DNA of 64,000 nucleotides, taken from Massilia rhizosphaerae (GTDB lineage: Bacteria; Pseudomonadota; Gammaproteobacteria; Burkholderiales; Burkholderiaceae_D). The first letter of the stretch is position 1; the number at the start of each line of letters is the position of its first letter. Below are positions 1-11,731 of this stretch, piece after piece. The stretch lies in NCBI RefSeq assembly GCF_016093545.1, contig NZ_JADKYX010000003.1:62001-126000 (forward strand). The letters are read 5' to 3'. The notes beneath the pieces were generated by a model. The model made no database searches. It saw nothing but the letters and a program-made list of their open reading frames with translations, and was not told the DNA's origin. The translations under genes and the position numbers were made by a program.

Positions 1-555
1 TTCATCCTGTTCATGGGCGTGAACATGGGGATCGGCATGCTGCTGACGCGCCGCAGCGGCGTGTGGGACCGCCTGCTCGCCGCGCCCGTCACGCTGACCC
101 AGGTGGTGCTGGCGCGCGGCGTCTCGGCGGCCATCATCGCCTTCTGCCTCTTGTGCGCCATCTTCGTCGTGGCGGCGCTGGGGTTCCACGTGCAGGTGAG
201 CAGCGTGCCGGGCTTCATCCTCATGGCGGCCGGCTTCGGCGCGCTCACGGCCGCCTTCGGCCTGCTCATCGCGGCGTTCGGCAAGACGCCGGAAGCGGCG
301 CGCGGCATCGCGATGTTCGCGACCTTGATCCTCGTGATGCTGGGCGGAGCCTGGGTGCCGTCGTTCATGTTCCCCGCCTGGGTGCAGCAGGTGACGCTCG
401 TCGTGCCCACGCGCTGGGCCATCGCGGGCCTGGATGACGTGACGTGGCGCGGCCTGGGGCTGCCGGCGGCGCTGCCCGCCGTGGCCGTGCTGCTCGGGTT
501 TGCGCTGCTCTTCACCGTCGCCGCCGTGTGGCGGTTCCGGCGTGAGCAGGCTTGA
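1..555 (+). CDS. ABC-2 type transporter permease, C-terminal part (5' end outside window)
   Basis: The reading frame is open from base 1, so the N-terminus lies upstream of the window. The visible part, about 184 residues, holds four to five hydrophobic helices separated by short basic loops. The pattern (a glycine-rich membrane segment, an extracellular loop with PSFMFPAWVQQV, then a last helix and the basic end WRFRREQA) is typical of the ABC2_membrane family of exporter permeases in the inner membrane. An ATPase partner would be expected just upstream but is not visible. The gene ends at a TGA. A diverged second copy of its last 45 bases lies at 588-632, beyond a palindromic repeat. The substrate cannot be told. 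Confidence 0.75.
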   Translation, partial: FILFMGVNMGIGMLLTRRSGVWDRLLAAPVTLTQVVLARGVSAAIIAFCLLCAIFVVAALGFHVQVSSVPGFILMAAGFGALTAAFGLLIAAFGKTPEAARGIAMFATLILVMLGGAWVPSFMFPAWVQQVTLVVPTRWAIAGLDDVTWRGLGLPAALPAVAVLLGFALLFTVAAVWRFRREQA

Positions 556-559
556 TGCG

Positions 560-658
560 TGGTGGGCGCGGGGCGCCCACCCTACGTCTCTTCACCGCCG
601 CCGTGTGGCGGTTCCGCAGAGAGCAACCGTAGGATGGGCGGCCCTCCGCCCACCATGC
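560..658. repeat. Head-to-head palindromic repeat pair enclosing a duplicated gene tail
   Basis: Two GC-rich palindromes lie at 560-586 and 628-658. The first ends in CCCACCCTACG and the second starts with CGTAGGATGGG, so they face each other like a BIME unit. The same design recurs at 59299-59369 and 60624-60687, with a single copy at 20638-20669. Here the spacer is not neutral: 588-632 repeats the last codons of the upstream permease, reading FTAAVWRFRREQP then stop. The elements sit between a plus-strand and a minus-strand gene end and could also act as a transcription barrier. Confidence 0.8.
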
Positions 659-662
659 ATCT

Positions 663-4439
<3,777 letters not shown>

Positions 4440-4766
4440 CGTTGGCTTTCCTGAGGTCTGCTGGAGGTCAATGTGAGGCGGGTCTGTGATTATACCGTTA
4501 CTGGCCGAGTTTGTTCCCGGCGCGGCCGGAGGGCCACGGTTCAGTCAAAAAAGGTCGTCCATGTAAAGACGTTTGTAACGCACTGTATCAAACGTAGGAT
4601 TGTTACATTGGGATACAAATTGCAGCCTATTAGCAATTTCCCGGATACATACAGGGGTGACAATTAACTTCGTGGAACCGCCGCTGGCGCGGTTTCATGA
4701 TTGAAATGAGTCCAATCAACGGAATGCGCGGACCGTCGCTCCGCCGCCAAAATGGGAAGAATCGCA
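4440..4766. other. Intergenic stretch between metH and the BrnA-like gene
   Basis: These 327 bases separate the divergent metH and BrnA-like genes and become noticeably AT-richer between about 4550 and 4680. A 64-codon open frame at 4473-4667 has no convincing ribosome site or recognisable product and was not called. The stretch presumably holds both promoters. I saw no clear riboswitch, terminator or repeat. Confidence 0.5.
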
Positions 4767-5000
4767 ATGAATAAAGAATACGTACCCGAGTGGGACCAGC
4801 CGGCAGCTCGCACCGAAGAGGGTGTTCCGGCCAAGACTCACGCGGTCGCCGGCGTGAAACAGATCGTCACGATCCGCCTGGACGTGGACATGCTGGAATG
4901 GTTCAAGTCGGCCGGTCCGGGCTACCAGACCCGCATCAACCAGGTGCTGCGTGAATACATGGAAGCGAATCGCGTGCGTGCTCAAGGCGAGCAGCACTGA
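4767..5000 (+). CDS. BrnA-like antitoxin family protein, without a visible toxin
   Basis: A 77-residue protein whose second half carries KQIVTIRLDVDMLEWF followed by GPGYQTRINQVLREYM. This is the ribbon-helix-helix-like signature of the BrnA antitoxin / DUF4415 group. The start at 4767 is preferred over the in-frame ATG at 4752 because GGGAAGA lies six bases before it. In type II BrnTA modules the toxin gene brnT precedes brnA. No such gene is found here, since the upstream stretch is intergenic and metH faces away. It may therefore be a solitary DNA-binding regulator or the remnant of a module. The family call is fairly safe; the role is inferred. Confidence 0.75.
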   Translation: MNKEYVPEWDQPAARTEEGVPAKTHAVAGVKQIVTIRLDVDMLEWFKSAGPGYQTRINQVLREYMEANRVRAQGEQH

Positions 5001-5318
5001 TTCCTTCTCGTGATCGATGGTCGGGGCACGGCGCCCCGCGGGCCTTGGGCCTGATGCCGGAACGGTATGCCATCGCGGGCAACGATCCCCGCCACCCAAC
5101 TCGATAAGCGAAACGGAAAACAGAAGGGCATCACCCGGCGCGAACCGGCTGATGCCCTTCTTTATGACCCAAAATTCAGCAGGACACTGCAGACCAGCAA
5201 TGAGGCAAGCGCCGGCGACGTGCCTCCTTGACCCACAGCCCGCCACGCGTTGACCACCGCTAAGTTGTCGTAAACCCAATTCTGCGAAGATGCCTCCTCA
5301 CCCACAATAGAGGCTAAC
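5001..5318. other. Intergenic stretch between the BrnA-like gene and hcp
   Basis: Apart from the terminator at 5122-5164 I see no gene. The second half, about 5165-5318, is the only place for the hcp cassette promoter. No strong sigma70 hexamer pair stands out, so the cassette may depend on an activator or an alternative sigma factor. Confidence 0.4.
5122..5164 (+). terminator. Rho-independent terminator after the BrnA-like gene
   Basis: An 11-bp perfect stem, GAAGGGCATCA paired with TGATGCCCTTC, encloses a GC-rich loop and is followed by TTTAT. It isolates the type VI cassette downstream from read-through. Confidence 0.75.
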
Positions 5319-5813
5319 ATGGCAATGGACGCATACCTACAGATTGGAGACATTAAGGGCGATTCGACCGACGACAAACACAAGTCCTGGATCGAAGTCT
5401 CTAACGTCGACTGGAACGTAACCCAGCCGCGCGCATCGACTGTTTCGACGGCTGGGGGCCACACGAGTGCCAGGGCGGACCTGTCCGAGATCGGCTTCAC
5501 GAAACTGGCCGACATCGCGTCCCCGCTCTTGTTCCAGCACTGCGCGATGGGCAAGACCATTCCCAAGGCTGTCTTCGAGTTTTACCGCGCCGATGGTGAC
5601 GGCAAGCCGATCTGCTACTTCAAGCTGGAACTGGAGAACGTGATGATCTCGACGTTCCACCCCAACAGCGGCAACGGCGGCATCATCAGGGAATCGGTTC
5701 ATCTGGCATACGCCAAAATCAAGGCCACGTACACCCAGCAGAAGATCGCCGGCGGCGCAGGCGGTAGCACTTCTGGCGGCTGGGATGCCGCCGCGAATAA
5801 GGTCTACGCCTGA
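5319..5813 (+). CDS. hcp: Hcp-family type VI secretion tube protein
   Basis: A 164-residue protein of the Hcp1 family. The N-terminus MAMDAYLQIGDIKGDS, the central block from WNVTQPRASTVS to the segment ending PLLFQHC, and the C-terminal HLAYAKIKATYTQQ are all family hallmarks. Hcp hexamers stack into the secreted tube of the type VI machine and can carry effectors in their lumen. No sheath, baseplate or VgrG gene is in this window, so this is an orphan hcp that would rely on apparatus genes elsewhere. AGAGG lies just before the start. It is followed after 12 bases by the effector gene, which suggests a dedicated cargo carrier. Codon use is less GC-biased than in the neighbours. Confidence 0.92.
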   Translation: MAMDAYLQIGDIKGDSTDDKHKSWIEVSNVDWNVTQPRASTVSTAGGHTSARADLSEIGFTKLADIASPLLFQHCAMGKTIPKAVFEFYRADGDGKPICYFKLELENVMISTFHPNSGNGGIIRESVHLAYAKIKATYTQQKIAGGAGGSTSGGWDAAANKVYA

Positions 5814-5825
5814 CAGGAGGTTGCC

Positions 5826-6326
5826 ATGCCTCACCCAGTTGTCTACCCTGGAGACTTGGATGAACTGATCAAGAGGTGGGAAGCGCAAAGATCCAAGGAC
5901 TGGTACGAGCACAATCCGCTGACGTTTATAGCAAATGGGCAATGCGCTCGGCTTCCACAAGAGCTGACAAGCGTCGGTAACACCAAGAGGTGGCGACCGG
6001 GCGCGCGCGTTGTCGATGTGGCGAAGACTCTCAGGCCCGGCACGGTGATCGCCAACTTCAAGCTGATCGACGGCGAGCTAAAGTACCCCAACGAGCATCA
6101 CTACCACGCCGCGATTTTCGTGAGGGGCGAAGGTTACAGTGTCGCCACCGGGATGCCGAGCCAGATCATCGTTTTCGACCAGTGGGTCGGCGCAACGCCA
6201 ACTCTATCGCACACACCAGGCACACGCCTCATCCGCACCTGGACCGAGGAAACTATGAGAGCGCGGCACCAGCGGTTTTATCCCTGTGACAACGCCAACG
6301 AATTTTATGTCGTCGAGGTGCCATGA
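5826..6326 (+). CDS. BPSL0067-family (NlpC/CHAP-like) probable T6SS amidase effector
   Basis: A 166-residue protein without a signal peptide. The order is a Cys in NGQCARLPQE (Cys40), a GTVIANF strand, and then His91-His92-Tyr-His94 followed by AAIFV. This Cys-then-His layout matches small papain-like NlpC/P60 or CHAP amidases, specifically the BPSL0067 family linked to type VI secretion. The expected action is cleavage of peptidoglycan peptide bonds in the periplasm of a rival cell. An AGGAGG-like ribosome site precedes the ATG. It sits directly after hcp and overlaps the next gene by ATGA, the layout of a toxin with its immunity protein. Catalysis is inferred from motif order only. Confidence 0.78.
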   Translation: MPHPVVYPGDLDELIKRWEAQRSKDWYEHNPLTFIANGQCARLPQELTSVGNTKRWRPGARVVDVAKTLRPGTVIANFKLIDGELKYPNEHHYHAAIFVRGEGYSVATGMPSQIIVFDQWVGATPTLSHTPGTRLIRTWTEETMRARHQRFYPCDNANEFYVVEVP

Positions 6327-6721
6327 AGAGCCTCTTGTTTATCGCCCTTGCCCTGCCCTGCGCGACCGTCGACGCTCAGGTCTACAAGTGCCCCCAGTTC
6401 CACCCCGACAAGGACCATTCAGATGCTCCATTAACGGGCGCCAGAATCATGTGGGGCGAGAAGCACGGCAATGGGTGGCTGGCGGGTGTTGACAGCACGC
6501 GCGTCAAGGGCGGTCTCGACAGTCATTATGACTTTGGGGACCGCGGCTGGCTCGTCTGCGTGTATGACTTCAGGAAACGCTCTGAACGCAAAAGGCCGGA
6601 GGATGCCGAGTGGTGGATACAGCTAGACCCGAAGCTGAGCCAGTGTAACCTGCAGGTCAGGGATGCGAAGCCGGGCAACACGGGCAAGAGCACGGCGTCA
6701 GTAACAGCTCTCTGCAAATGA
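6323..6721 (+). CDS. Periplasmic STY0301-like protein, probable effector immunity protein
   Basis: A 132-residue protein with a clear signal peptide (MKSLLFIALALPCATVDAQ) and several cysteines in the mature part, including YKCPQF, WLVCVY and LSQCNL. The spacing of WL-x-GV, WLVC-x-Y and SQC resembles the STY0301 group of exported proteins. The start overlaps the effector stop (ATGA), so the two are translationally coupled. A periplasmic protein made in step with a wall-degrading effector is the expected immunity partner, protecting the producer and its kin. Family assignment is tentative. The immunity role rests on position, signal peptide and coupling. Confidence 0.65.
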   Translation: MKSLLFIALALPCATVDAQVYKCPQFHPDKDHSDAPLTGARIMWGEKHGNGWLAGVDSTRVKGGLDSHYDFGDRGWLVCVYDFRKRSERKRPEDAEWWIQLDPKLSQCNLQVRDAKPGNTGKSTASVTALCK

Positions 6722-6846
6722 CGCCGCGCACCGACCTCATCGCCGCCAGTCAGGTTGACACCGTCGTTATCCTGCTTCCGGCCATCACCTGGCTGGAAGT
6801 GTTCGCGAGTTGCTTCACGCAACTAGTGCGAACACAGCCTTCTTTA

Positions 6847-7815
6847 TTACTGCGTCGCTTTTTGGGCGAACGCGAGCCCGTCGAACGAAAAGCCTTTCAA
6901 GAACTCGCCCGCCGCCAGGCGCTTGCCGCCCGGTTTTTGCAATTCCGTCAAGCGCAGCGCGCCCGTGCCGCAGGCCACGATGATGCCCTCGGCATCGGCC
7001 TGCAGCACCTGGCCCGGCTGGCCCTTGCCGTCGACCAGCTGTGCGTTCCAGATCTTGACCGTCGTCGCGCCCGCCTGGCCATGTGCGCCCGGGAACGGGT
7101 TGAAGGCGCGCACCTTGCGCGCCAGCTCCACGGCCGGCAGCGACCAGTCCAGCTTCGCTTCTTCCTTGCCGATCTTGGCGGCATACGTGACGCCGTCTTC
7201 CGGCTGCGGCACGGCTTCCAGCCGTCCTGCCTCCATCGCGCGCAGCGCGGCGACGATCATGCGGCCGCCGAGGACCGCCAGCTTGTCGTGCAGGCTGCCG
7301 GTCGTGTCCGTGTCGGCGATGGCGATGCGTTCGATGAGCAGCATGGGGCCCGTGTCCAGGCCTTCTTCCATTTCCATGATGGTGACGCCCGTCTCCGCAT
7401 CGCCCGCTTCGATCGCGCGGTGGACGGGGGCGGCGCCGCGCCAGCGGGGCAGGATGGAGCCGTGGATATTGATGCAGGGCCTGACGTCCAAGGTGGAGCG
7501 GGGCAGGATCAGGCCGTACGCGGCCACGACCATCACGTCGTAGTCCGTCGCGAGCAGGCGCTCGTGCGCGGCTTTCGCTTCGCTCGCACGCTGCGGATCC
7601 TTCGCATCCATGCGCAGCGACAGCGGCTGCAGCACGTCGATCCCGTGCGCGACGGCGACCTGTTTCACGGCGGACGCCTGCAACTGCATGCCGCGGCCGG
7701 CCGGGCGGTCCGGCTGGGTCAGCACCAGCGGCACCGTAAAGCCCGCGTCCAGCAGGGCGCGCAGCGCGACGGCGGCGAATTCCGGGGTGCCCGCGAAAAC
7801 GATCTTCATACTCAT
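6847..7815 (-). CDS. fmt: Methionyl-tRNA formyltransferase
   Basis: Formylates initiator Met-tRNA with 10-formyltetrahydrofolate. The protein is 322 residues, close to the family norm. It starts [18 protein letters not shown] and carries the catalytic loop [15 protein letters not shown] with the essential Asn and His; the C-terminal OB-like domain follows. The start at 7815 is chosen because it overlaps the def stop as ATGA, giving translational coupling; the ATG at 7809 is a weaker alternative. An upstream in-frame extension to 7950 would lie inside def and is rejected. def-fmt is the standard bacterial pair. Confidence 0.97.
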   Translation of the reverse strand: MSMKIVFAGTPEFAAVALRALLDAGFTVPLVLTQPDRPAGRGMQLQASAVKQVAVAHGIDVLQPLSLRMDAKDPQRASEAKAAHERLLATDYDVMVVAAYGLILPRSTLDVRPCINIHGSILPRWRGAAPVHRAIEAGDAETGVTIMEMEEGLDTGPMLLIERIAIADTDTTGSLHDKLAVLGGRMIVAALRAMEAGRLEAVPQPEDGVTYAAKIGKEEAKLDWSLPAVELARKVRAFNPFPGAHGQAGATTVKIWNAQLVDGKGQPGQVLQADAEGIIVACGTGALRLTELQKPGGKRLAAGEFLKGFSFDGLAFAQKATQ

Positions 7816-8339
7816 GCGCGGCGGGCGGACGAACGCTGCATGTCGCGCTCTTCCTTCTGCAGCTTCGTCTTGATGCGGTTGCGTTTCAGCGGCGACAAAT
7901 ATTCCACGAAGACCTTGCCCAACAAATGGTCCAGTTCGTGCTGGATGCACACGGCCAGCAGGCCGTCGGCGTCGAGCTCGAACGGCTTGTTGAACTGGTC
8001 GACGGCGCGCACCTTGACGCGCGCCGGACGCTCGACGCCGTCGTAGATGCCCGGCACCGACAGGCAGCCTTCGTCATAGACCTGTTTTTCCGGGCTGGCC
8101 CAGACGATTTCCGGATTGACGAAGACCAGCAGGTTGTCCTTGGTCTCGGTCACGTCGATGACGACGATGCGCTCGTGCACGTCGACCTGCGTGGCGGCCA
8201 GGCCCACGCCCGGCGCCTCGTACATGGTTTCGGCCATGTCCGCCACCAGTTTGTGGAGGCGCTCGCCGAATTCGGTGACCGGCTTGGCGACCTTGTGCAG
8301 GCGCGGGTCGGGGTAGCGGAGGATGTTCAGTAAGGCCAT
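7812..8339 (-). CDS. def: Peptide deformylase
   Basis: Removes the formyl group from nascent proteins using a metal ion. All three family motifs are present: [17 protein letters not shown] (Cys ligand) and HELDHLLG (two His ligands and the catalytic Glu). Length is 175 residues, as usual. The start at [14 protein letters not shown] matches other deformylases, so the longer frame to 8402 is not used. It is first in the def-fmt pair and diverges from the LysM gene, with about 250 bases of shared promoter region between them. Confidence 0.97.
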   Translation of the reverse strand: MALLNILRYPDPRLHKVAKPVTEFGERLHKLVADMAETMYEAPGVGLAATQVDVHERIVVIDVTETKDNLLVFVNPEIVWASPEKQVYDEGCLSVPGIYDGVERPARVKVRAVDQFNKPFELDADGLLAVCIQHELDHLLGKVFVEYLSPLKRNRIKTKLQKEERDMQRSSARRA

Positions 8340-8591
8340 GGCTGTGTGTTCTAAGTCAGTCAATAATCGGTATATTGGGTTGCGCGGGCATAAACGCAAC
8401 ACGCCGCCCCCGCTGCCGGGTGCGGTTTGTCTTGCTAGTTCAGGGATTTCTCGGCAGAATTTGATTCAGTAAGGCAACTATCGCGACCCTTCATGATCCG
8501 CTGCGCGGTCGAAGAGTCGTCTGGTTCCTGCGTTGTTGCCGGCCGAGGTGGCGTCGCACCCGTGTCGATACGGCACTTTACGGACTCTCCA

Positions 8592-9710
8592 ATGAAAAAT
8601 TTTAGCACAGGCGCTGCCCGGTCGCTCGCGATCCGCGCCGCCGCCGCCGCCACGTTTGCCGTCGTCGCGGCCACTCCCGCCCGGGCCGCCGCCCCCTGCA
8701 CGTTCCGCCCGAACGCGCCCGACCAGCACGTCGTCGTCAAGGGCGATACCTTGTGGGACATTTCCGGCGCCTTCCTCGAGCATCCGTGGTGCTGGCCCCA
8801 GGTCTGGGGCATGAACCGCGACGAGATCCACAATCCGCACTGGATCTATCCGGGGCAGACCATCTATTTCGACCGGGTTCACGGCCGCCTCACCTTGGAC
8901 AAGCCGGGCGCTGCCGCCGCGGACGCCGGCGCGCCGCCCCTCGTGCGCCTGTCCCCGCAACTGCGGACGGAAAACCTGGACGAGAACAATGCCGTGCCCG
9001 CGATTCCCCCCGGCGCGATCGAACCGTTCCTGACCCAGCCGCTCGTCGTCGAACAGCAGACGCTGGCCAATGCGGCCCGCATCGTCGCGGCGCCGGAAGA
9101 CCGGCTGTACTTGGGCGAAGGCGACCGCATCTACGTGCGCGGCCAGCTCGACGGGGCGGCCAGCTTCCAGGTCTTCCGTCCGGGCAAGGAACTGGTCGAT
9201 CCGGACACCAACAAGGTCGTGGCGCACGAGGCGTCGTATATCGGCACGGCACGTCTCGTGAAGGCAGCGGGGCCGGGTTCGGACGTCCACACCTTCGTCG
9301 TCACCCGTTCCGTGAAGGAAATGGGCGTCGGCGACCGCCTGCTGCCGATGCCGCCCACGCCGCTGCGCAACTACGTCCCGCACGCGCCCGCGCGGCCGGT
9401 GACGGCGCGCGTGATGGCGCTGCCCTCGGAATCGAACTATGCGTCGCAGAACCAGGTCGTGACTGTCAACCGGGGCACGCTTGACGGACTCGATGTCGGC
9501 GCCGTGCTGCAGCTTTATCATCTGGGGCAGACCGTGACGGACCCGGAAAGCAAAGGTTTCCTCGGGTTCGGCAAGGCCAAACTGAGGCTCCCGGACGAGC
9601 AATACGGCGAACTGTTCATCTTCCGGGTTTTCGGCCACGTCGCGTACGGCCTGGTCATGCACGTGACGGCGCCGGTGCAGATCGGCGACGTCGCAAAATC
9701 ACCGGAGTAG
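8592..9710 (+). CDS. Secreted LysM peptidoglycan-binding protein
   Basis: A 372-residue protein starting MKNFSTGAARSLAIRAA, with a signal peptide that ends near ATPARAAA. A single LysM domain follows at about residues 40-85 (HVVVKGDTLWDISGAFLE to the IYPGQTI segment). The rest is a long beta-rich region without a recognised catalytic motif. Frames open further upstream, but the first part lacks a signal peptide and a good ribosome site. This gene regularly lies between def and dprA in betaproteobacteria and is probably a cell-wall-anchored envelope protein. Its precise role is unknown. Confidence 0.85.
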   Translation: MKNFSTGAARSLAIRAAAAATFAVVAATPARAAAPCTFRPNAPDQHVVVKGDTLWDISGAFLEHPWCWPQVWGMNRDEIHNPHWIYPGQTIYFDRVHGRLTLDKPGAAAADAGAPPLVRLSPQLRTENLDENNAVPAIPPGAIEPFLTQPLVVEQQTLANAARIVAAPEDRLYLGEGDRIYVRGQLDGAASFQVFRPGKELVDPDTNKVVAHEASYIGTARLVKAAGPGSDVHTFVVTRSVKEMGVGDRLLPMPPTPLRNYVPHAPARPVTARVMALPSESNYASQNQVVTVNRGTLDGLDVGAVLQLYHLGQTVTDPESKGFLGFGKAKLRLPDEQYGELFIFRVFGHVAYGLVMHVTAPVQIGDVAKSPE

Positions 9711-9717
9711 ATCCACC

Positions 9718-10899
9718 GTGCAGGACACGGACCCCATCCCAGCGCCTGCACCTCCCTCCCTCGCCCCGGCGCGGCTGGCTGCGTGGCTGCGCCTGGAGCG
9801 CAGCGCCGGCATCGGCCCGCGCACGGCGGCCACCTTGCTGGACGCCTTCGGCAGCCTTGATGCCGTGTTCGCCGCCGACTTTCCCGCATTGGCCGCCCAC
9901 GTGAGCCCGGCGCAGGCGCACGCCCTGCTGCAGCCGCCGTCCGAGGCCACGCTGCGCCTGCTGGACGCCACGCTGGCCTGGCTCGACGCGCCCGGCCGCC
10001 ACGTCCTCGCGCTGGGCGAACCCGGTTATCCCGACCTGCTGTCCCGCATCCCCGACCCGCCGTTGCTCCTCTATATTAGAGGGCAGGCCCGGTTGCTGGA
10101 CGGCCCGGCGCTCGCCATCGTCGGCAGCCGCAATGCCAGCGCGCAGGGCAGGGCGAACGCGGAGGCGTTCGCGGAGGCGTTGTCGGGTGCCGGCCTGTGC
10201 ATCGTGTCCGGCCTGGCGCTGGGCATCGACGCCGCCGCGCACGAGGGTGCGCTGCGCCGCTGCGGCGGAACCGTCGCCGTCGTCGGCACGGGCCCCGACC
10301 AGGCTTACCCGCCCCGCAACCGCGCCCTGTGCGAGCGCATCGCGGCGGACGGCTGCATCGTCAGCGAATACCCCGTCGGCACGCCCCCGCTGCCGGGCAA
10401 TTTCCCCAAACGAAACCGGATCATCAGCGGCCTCGCGGCCGGCGTGCTCGTCGTCGAGGCGGCGGCGCAGTCCGGCTCGCTGATCACGGCACGGCAGGCG
10501 GCCGAGCAGGGGCGCGACGTGTTCGCGATTCCGGGCTCGATCCACGCGACCCTGGCCAAGGGCTGCCACGCGCTGATCCGCGAGGGCGCCAAGCTCGTCG
10601 ACACGGCCCAGCACGTGCTGGAAGCCCTCGCCCAGTCGCCGTTGCTGGCGCTGCAGGCGGCCCGCTTACCCGCCCCAGATATTTCGTTAACGGATATCAA
10701 GATCGATAACGGCCCCGGCAGCGATGCCGACGCCGCGTTGCTGGACGGCCTCGGCCACGACCCCGTCGAGCCGGACGTATTGCTGGCCCGGCTCGGCTGG
10801 AGCCCGGGAGAACTCAGCGCCCGTCTGCTCGTGCTGGAGCTGGCGGGGCGTGTCGAGCGGCTGCCCGGCGGCCTCGTGCAGCGCATAGTTATGCGATAA
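9718..10899 (+). CDS. dprA: DNA-processing protein DprA
   Basis: Loads RecA on incoming single-stranded DNA during natural transformation. The 393-residue protein has an N-terminal helical (HhH/SAM-like) part, the central Rossmann-like domain with IVGSRNAS, VSGLALGIDAAAHEGAL, the segment ending PGNFPKRNR and VVEAAAQSGSLITA, and a C-terminal winged-helix-like tail. The start is a GTG preceded by CCGGAG at suitable spacing, seven bases after the LysM gene, so the two are likely co-transcribed. It suggests, but does not prove, competence in the host. Confidence 0.95.
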   Translation: MQDTDPIPAPAPPSLAPARLAAWLRLERSAGIGPRTAATLLDAFGSLDAVFAADFPALAAHVSPAQAHALLQPPSEATLRLLDATLAWLDAPGRHVLALGEPGYPDLLSRIPDPPLLLYIRGQARLLDGPALAIVGSRNASAQGRANAEAFAEALSGAGLCIVSGLALGIDAAAHEGALRRCGGTVAVVGTGPDQAYPPRNRALCERIAADGCIVSEYPVGTPPLPGNFPKRNRIISGLAAGVLVVEAAAQSGSLITARQAAEQGRDVFAIPGSIHATLAKGCHALIREGAKLVDTAQHVLEALAQSPLLALQAARLPAPDISLTDIKIDNGPGSDADAALLDGLGHDPVEPDVLLARLGWSPGELSARLLVLELAGRVERLPGGLVQRIVMR

Positions 10900-11021
10900 T
10901 GAGCGGAAATAAAGTTGGCGAACCCGATAAGGCCGATAAACAACGATGATGTTTCCGGGCGGTAGTGGAGCACGTGACGCACTTGTGCCGCGAGGCGCTT
11001 CGCTGCTACAGTAGCGTCACC

Positions 11022-11486
11022 ATGTTCGACATCCTAGTCTATCTCTACGAGACGTATTACCGTCCCGATGCCTGCCCCGAGCCGGCCGCCCTGGCACGCA
11101 AGCTGTCCGCCGTCGGTTTCGACGATGTCGAAATTTCCGAAGCGCTGGACTGGCTGAACGGCCTGACGGAAATGGCCGGGACCACCAACCCCGCCCTCGA
11201 ATCGAGCGGCACGCGCTTCTACATCGCCCAGGAAGTCGATACGCTCGGCACCGCCGCCGTCGGCTTCATCCAGTTCCTCGAACTGGCCGGCCTGTTGACC
11301 GCGTCGCAGCGCGAGATCGTCATCGAACGCGCGCTGGCGCTGGACGAGTCGCCCGTCACCCTGGGCAAGCTCAAGATCATCGTCCTGATGCTGCTGTGGA
11401 GCCAGGGCAAGGAACCGGACGCGCTGATGTTCGACGATCTGTTCGGGGCGGACGAGGAAGATGCCGCGCCGCGCCTGCTGCATTGA
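11022..11486 (+). CDS. smg: Smg family protein (DUF494)
   Basis: A 154-residue acidic protein starting [16 protein letters not shown], the conserved opening of the Smg/DUF494 family. It sits next to dprA, where the family is almost always found in beta- and gammaproteobacteria. No catalytic motif is seen; its function is unsettled even in model organisms. The start at 11022 is used because the family opening begins there, while the open frame upstream is not conserved. A strong terminator follows at 11511. Confidence 0.9.
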   Translation: MFDILVYLYETYYRPDACPEPAALARKLSAVGFDDVEISEALDWLNGLTEMAGTTNPALESSGTRFYIAQEVDTLGTAAVGFIQFLELAGLLTASQREIVIERALALDESPVTLGKLKIIVLMLLWSQGKEPDALMFDDLFGADEEDAAPRLLH

Positions 11487-11510
11487 GTACAATGCCGTCA
11501 TGAAGATGAA

Positions 11511-11536
11511 AACGGGGCCGCGGCCCCGTTTTTTCT
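11511..11536 (+). terminator. Rho-independent terminator after smg
   Basis: An uninterrupted GC stem, AACGGGGCC with GGCCCCGTT, is followed by TTTTTCTT. It ends the LysM-dprA-smg unit about 25 bases after the smg stop. Confidence 0.9.
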
Positions 11537-11731
11537 TGCGGTAGAGCAAGATCAAGCGTATTTTTCGTAGCACGATGGCCGGGTTGGCGCAAAGCGCACG
11601 CAGGCACAGGCTACTTGCGGATTGCGCGGCAACCCGCTTATCATTGGCCGCTATCTGCCAATTGTTACCAATAAGCTAAGAACAAGACAATAAGCGTCCG
11701 GCTTATCGAGCCGTCCGCGTCTAGGAACCAT

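Noticed and set aside
560..658. Possible tandem tRNA or structured RNA between the permease and metH
   Set aside because: The palindromes have no cloverleaf or anticodon arm and match the dispersed repeat family found three more times in the window.
4473..4667. A 64-codon plus-strand frame in the metH upstream region
   Set aside because: There is no good ribosome site, the composition is mixed, and no family resemblance was seen.
4440..4766. Possible cobalamin or SAH riboswitch controlling metH
   Set aside because: I found no B12-box-like sequence or conserved SAH-riboswitch core on the minus strand upstream of metH; a covariance-model search would be decisive.
6722..6846. A further gene after the immunity candidate
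   Set aside because: Only a long frame that continues antisense through fmt and def is open; no independent start or product is visible.
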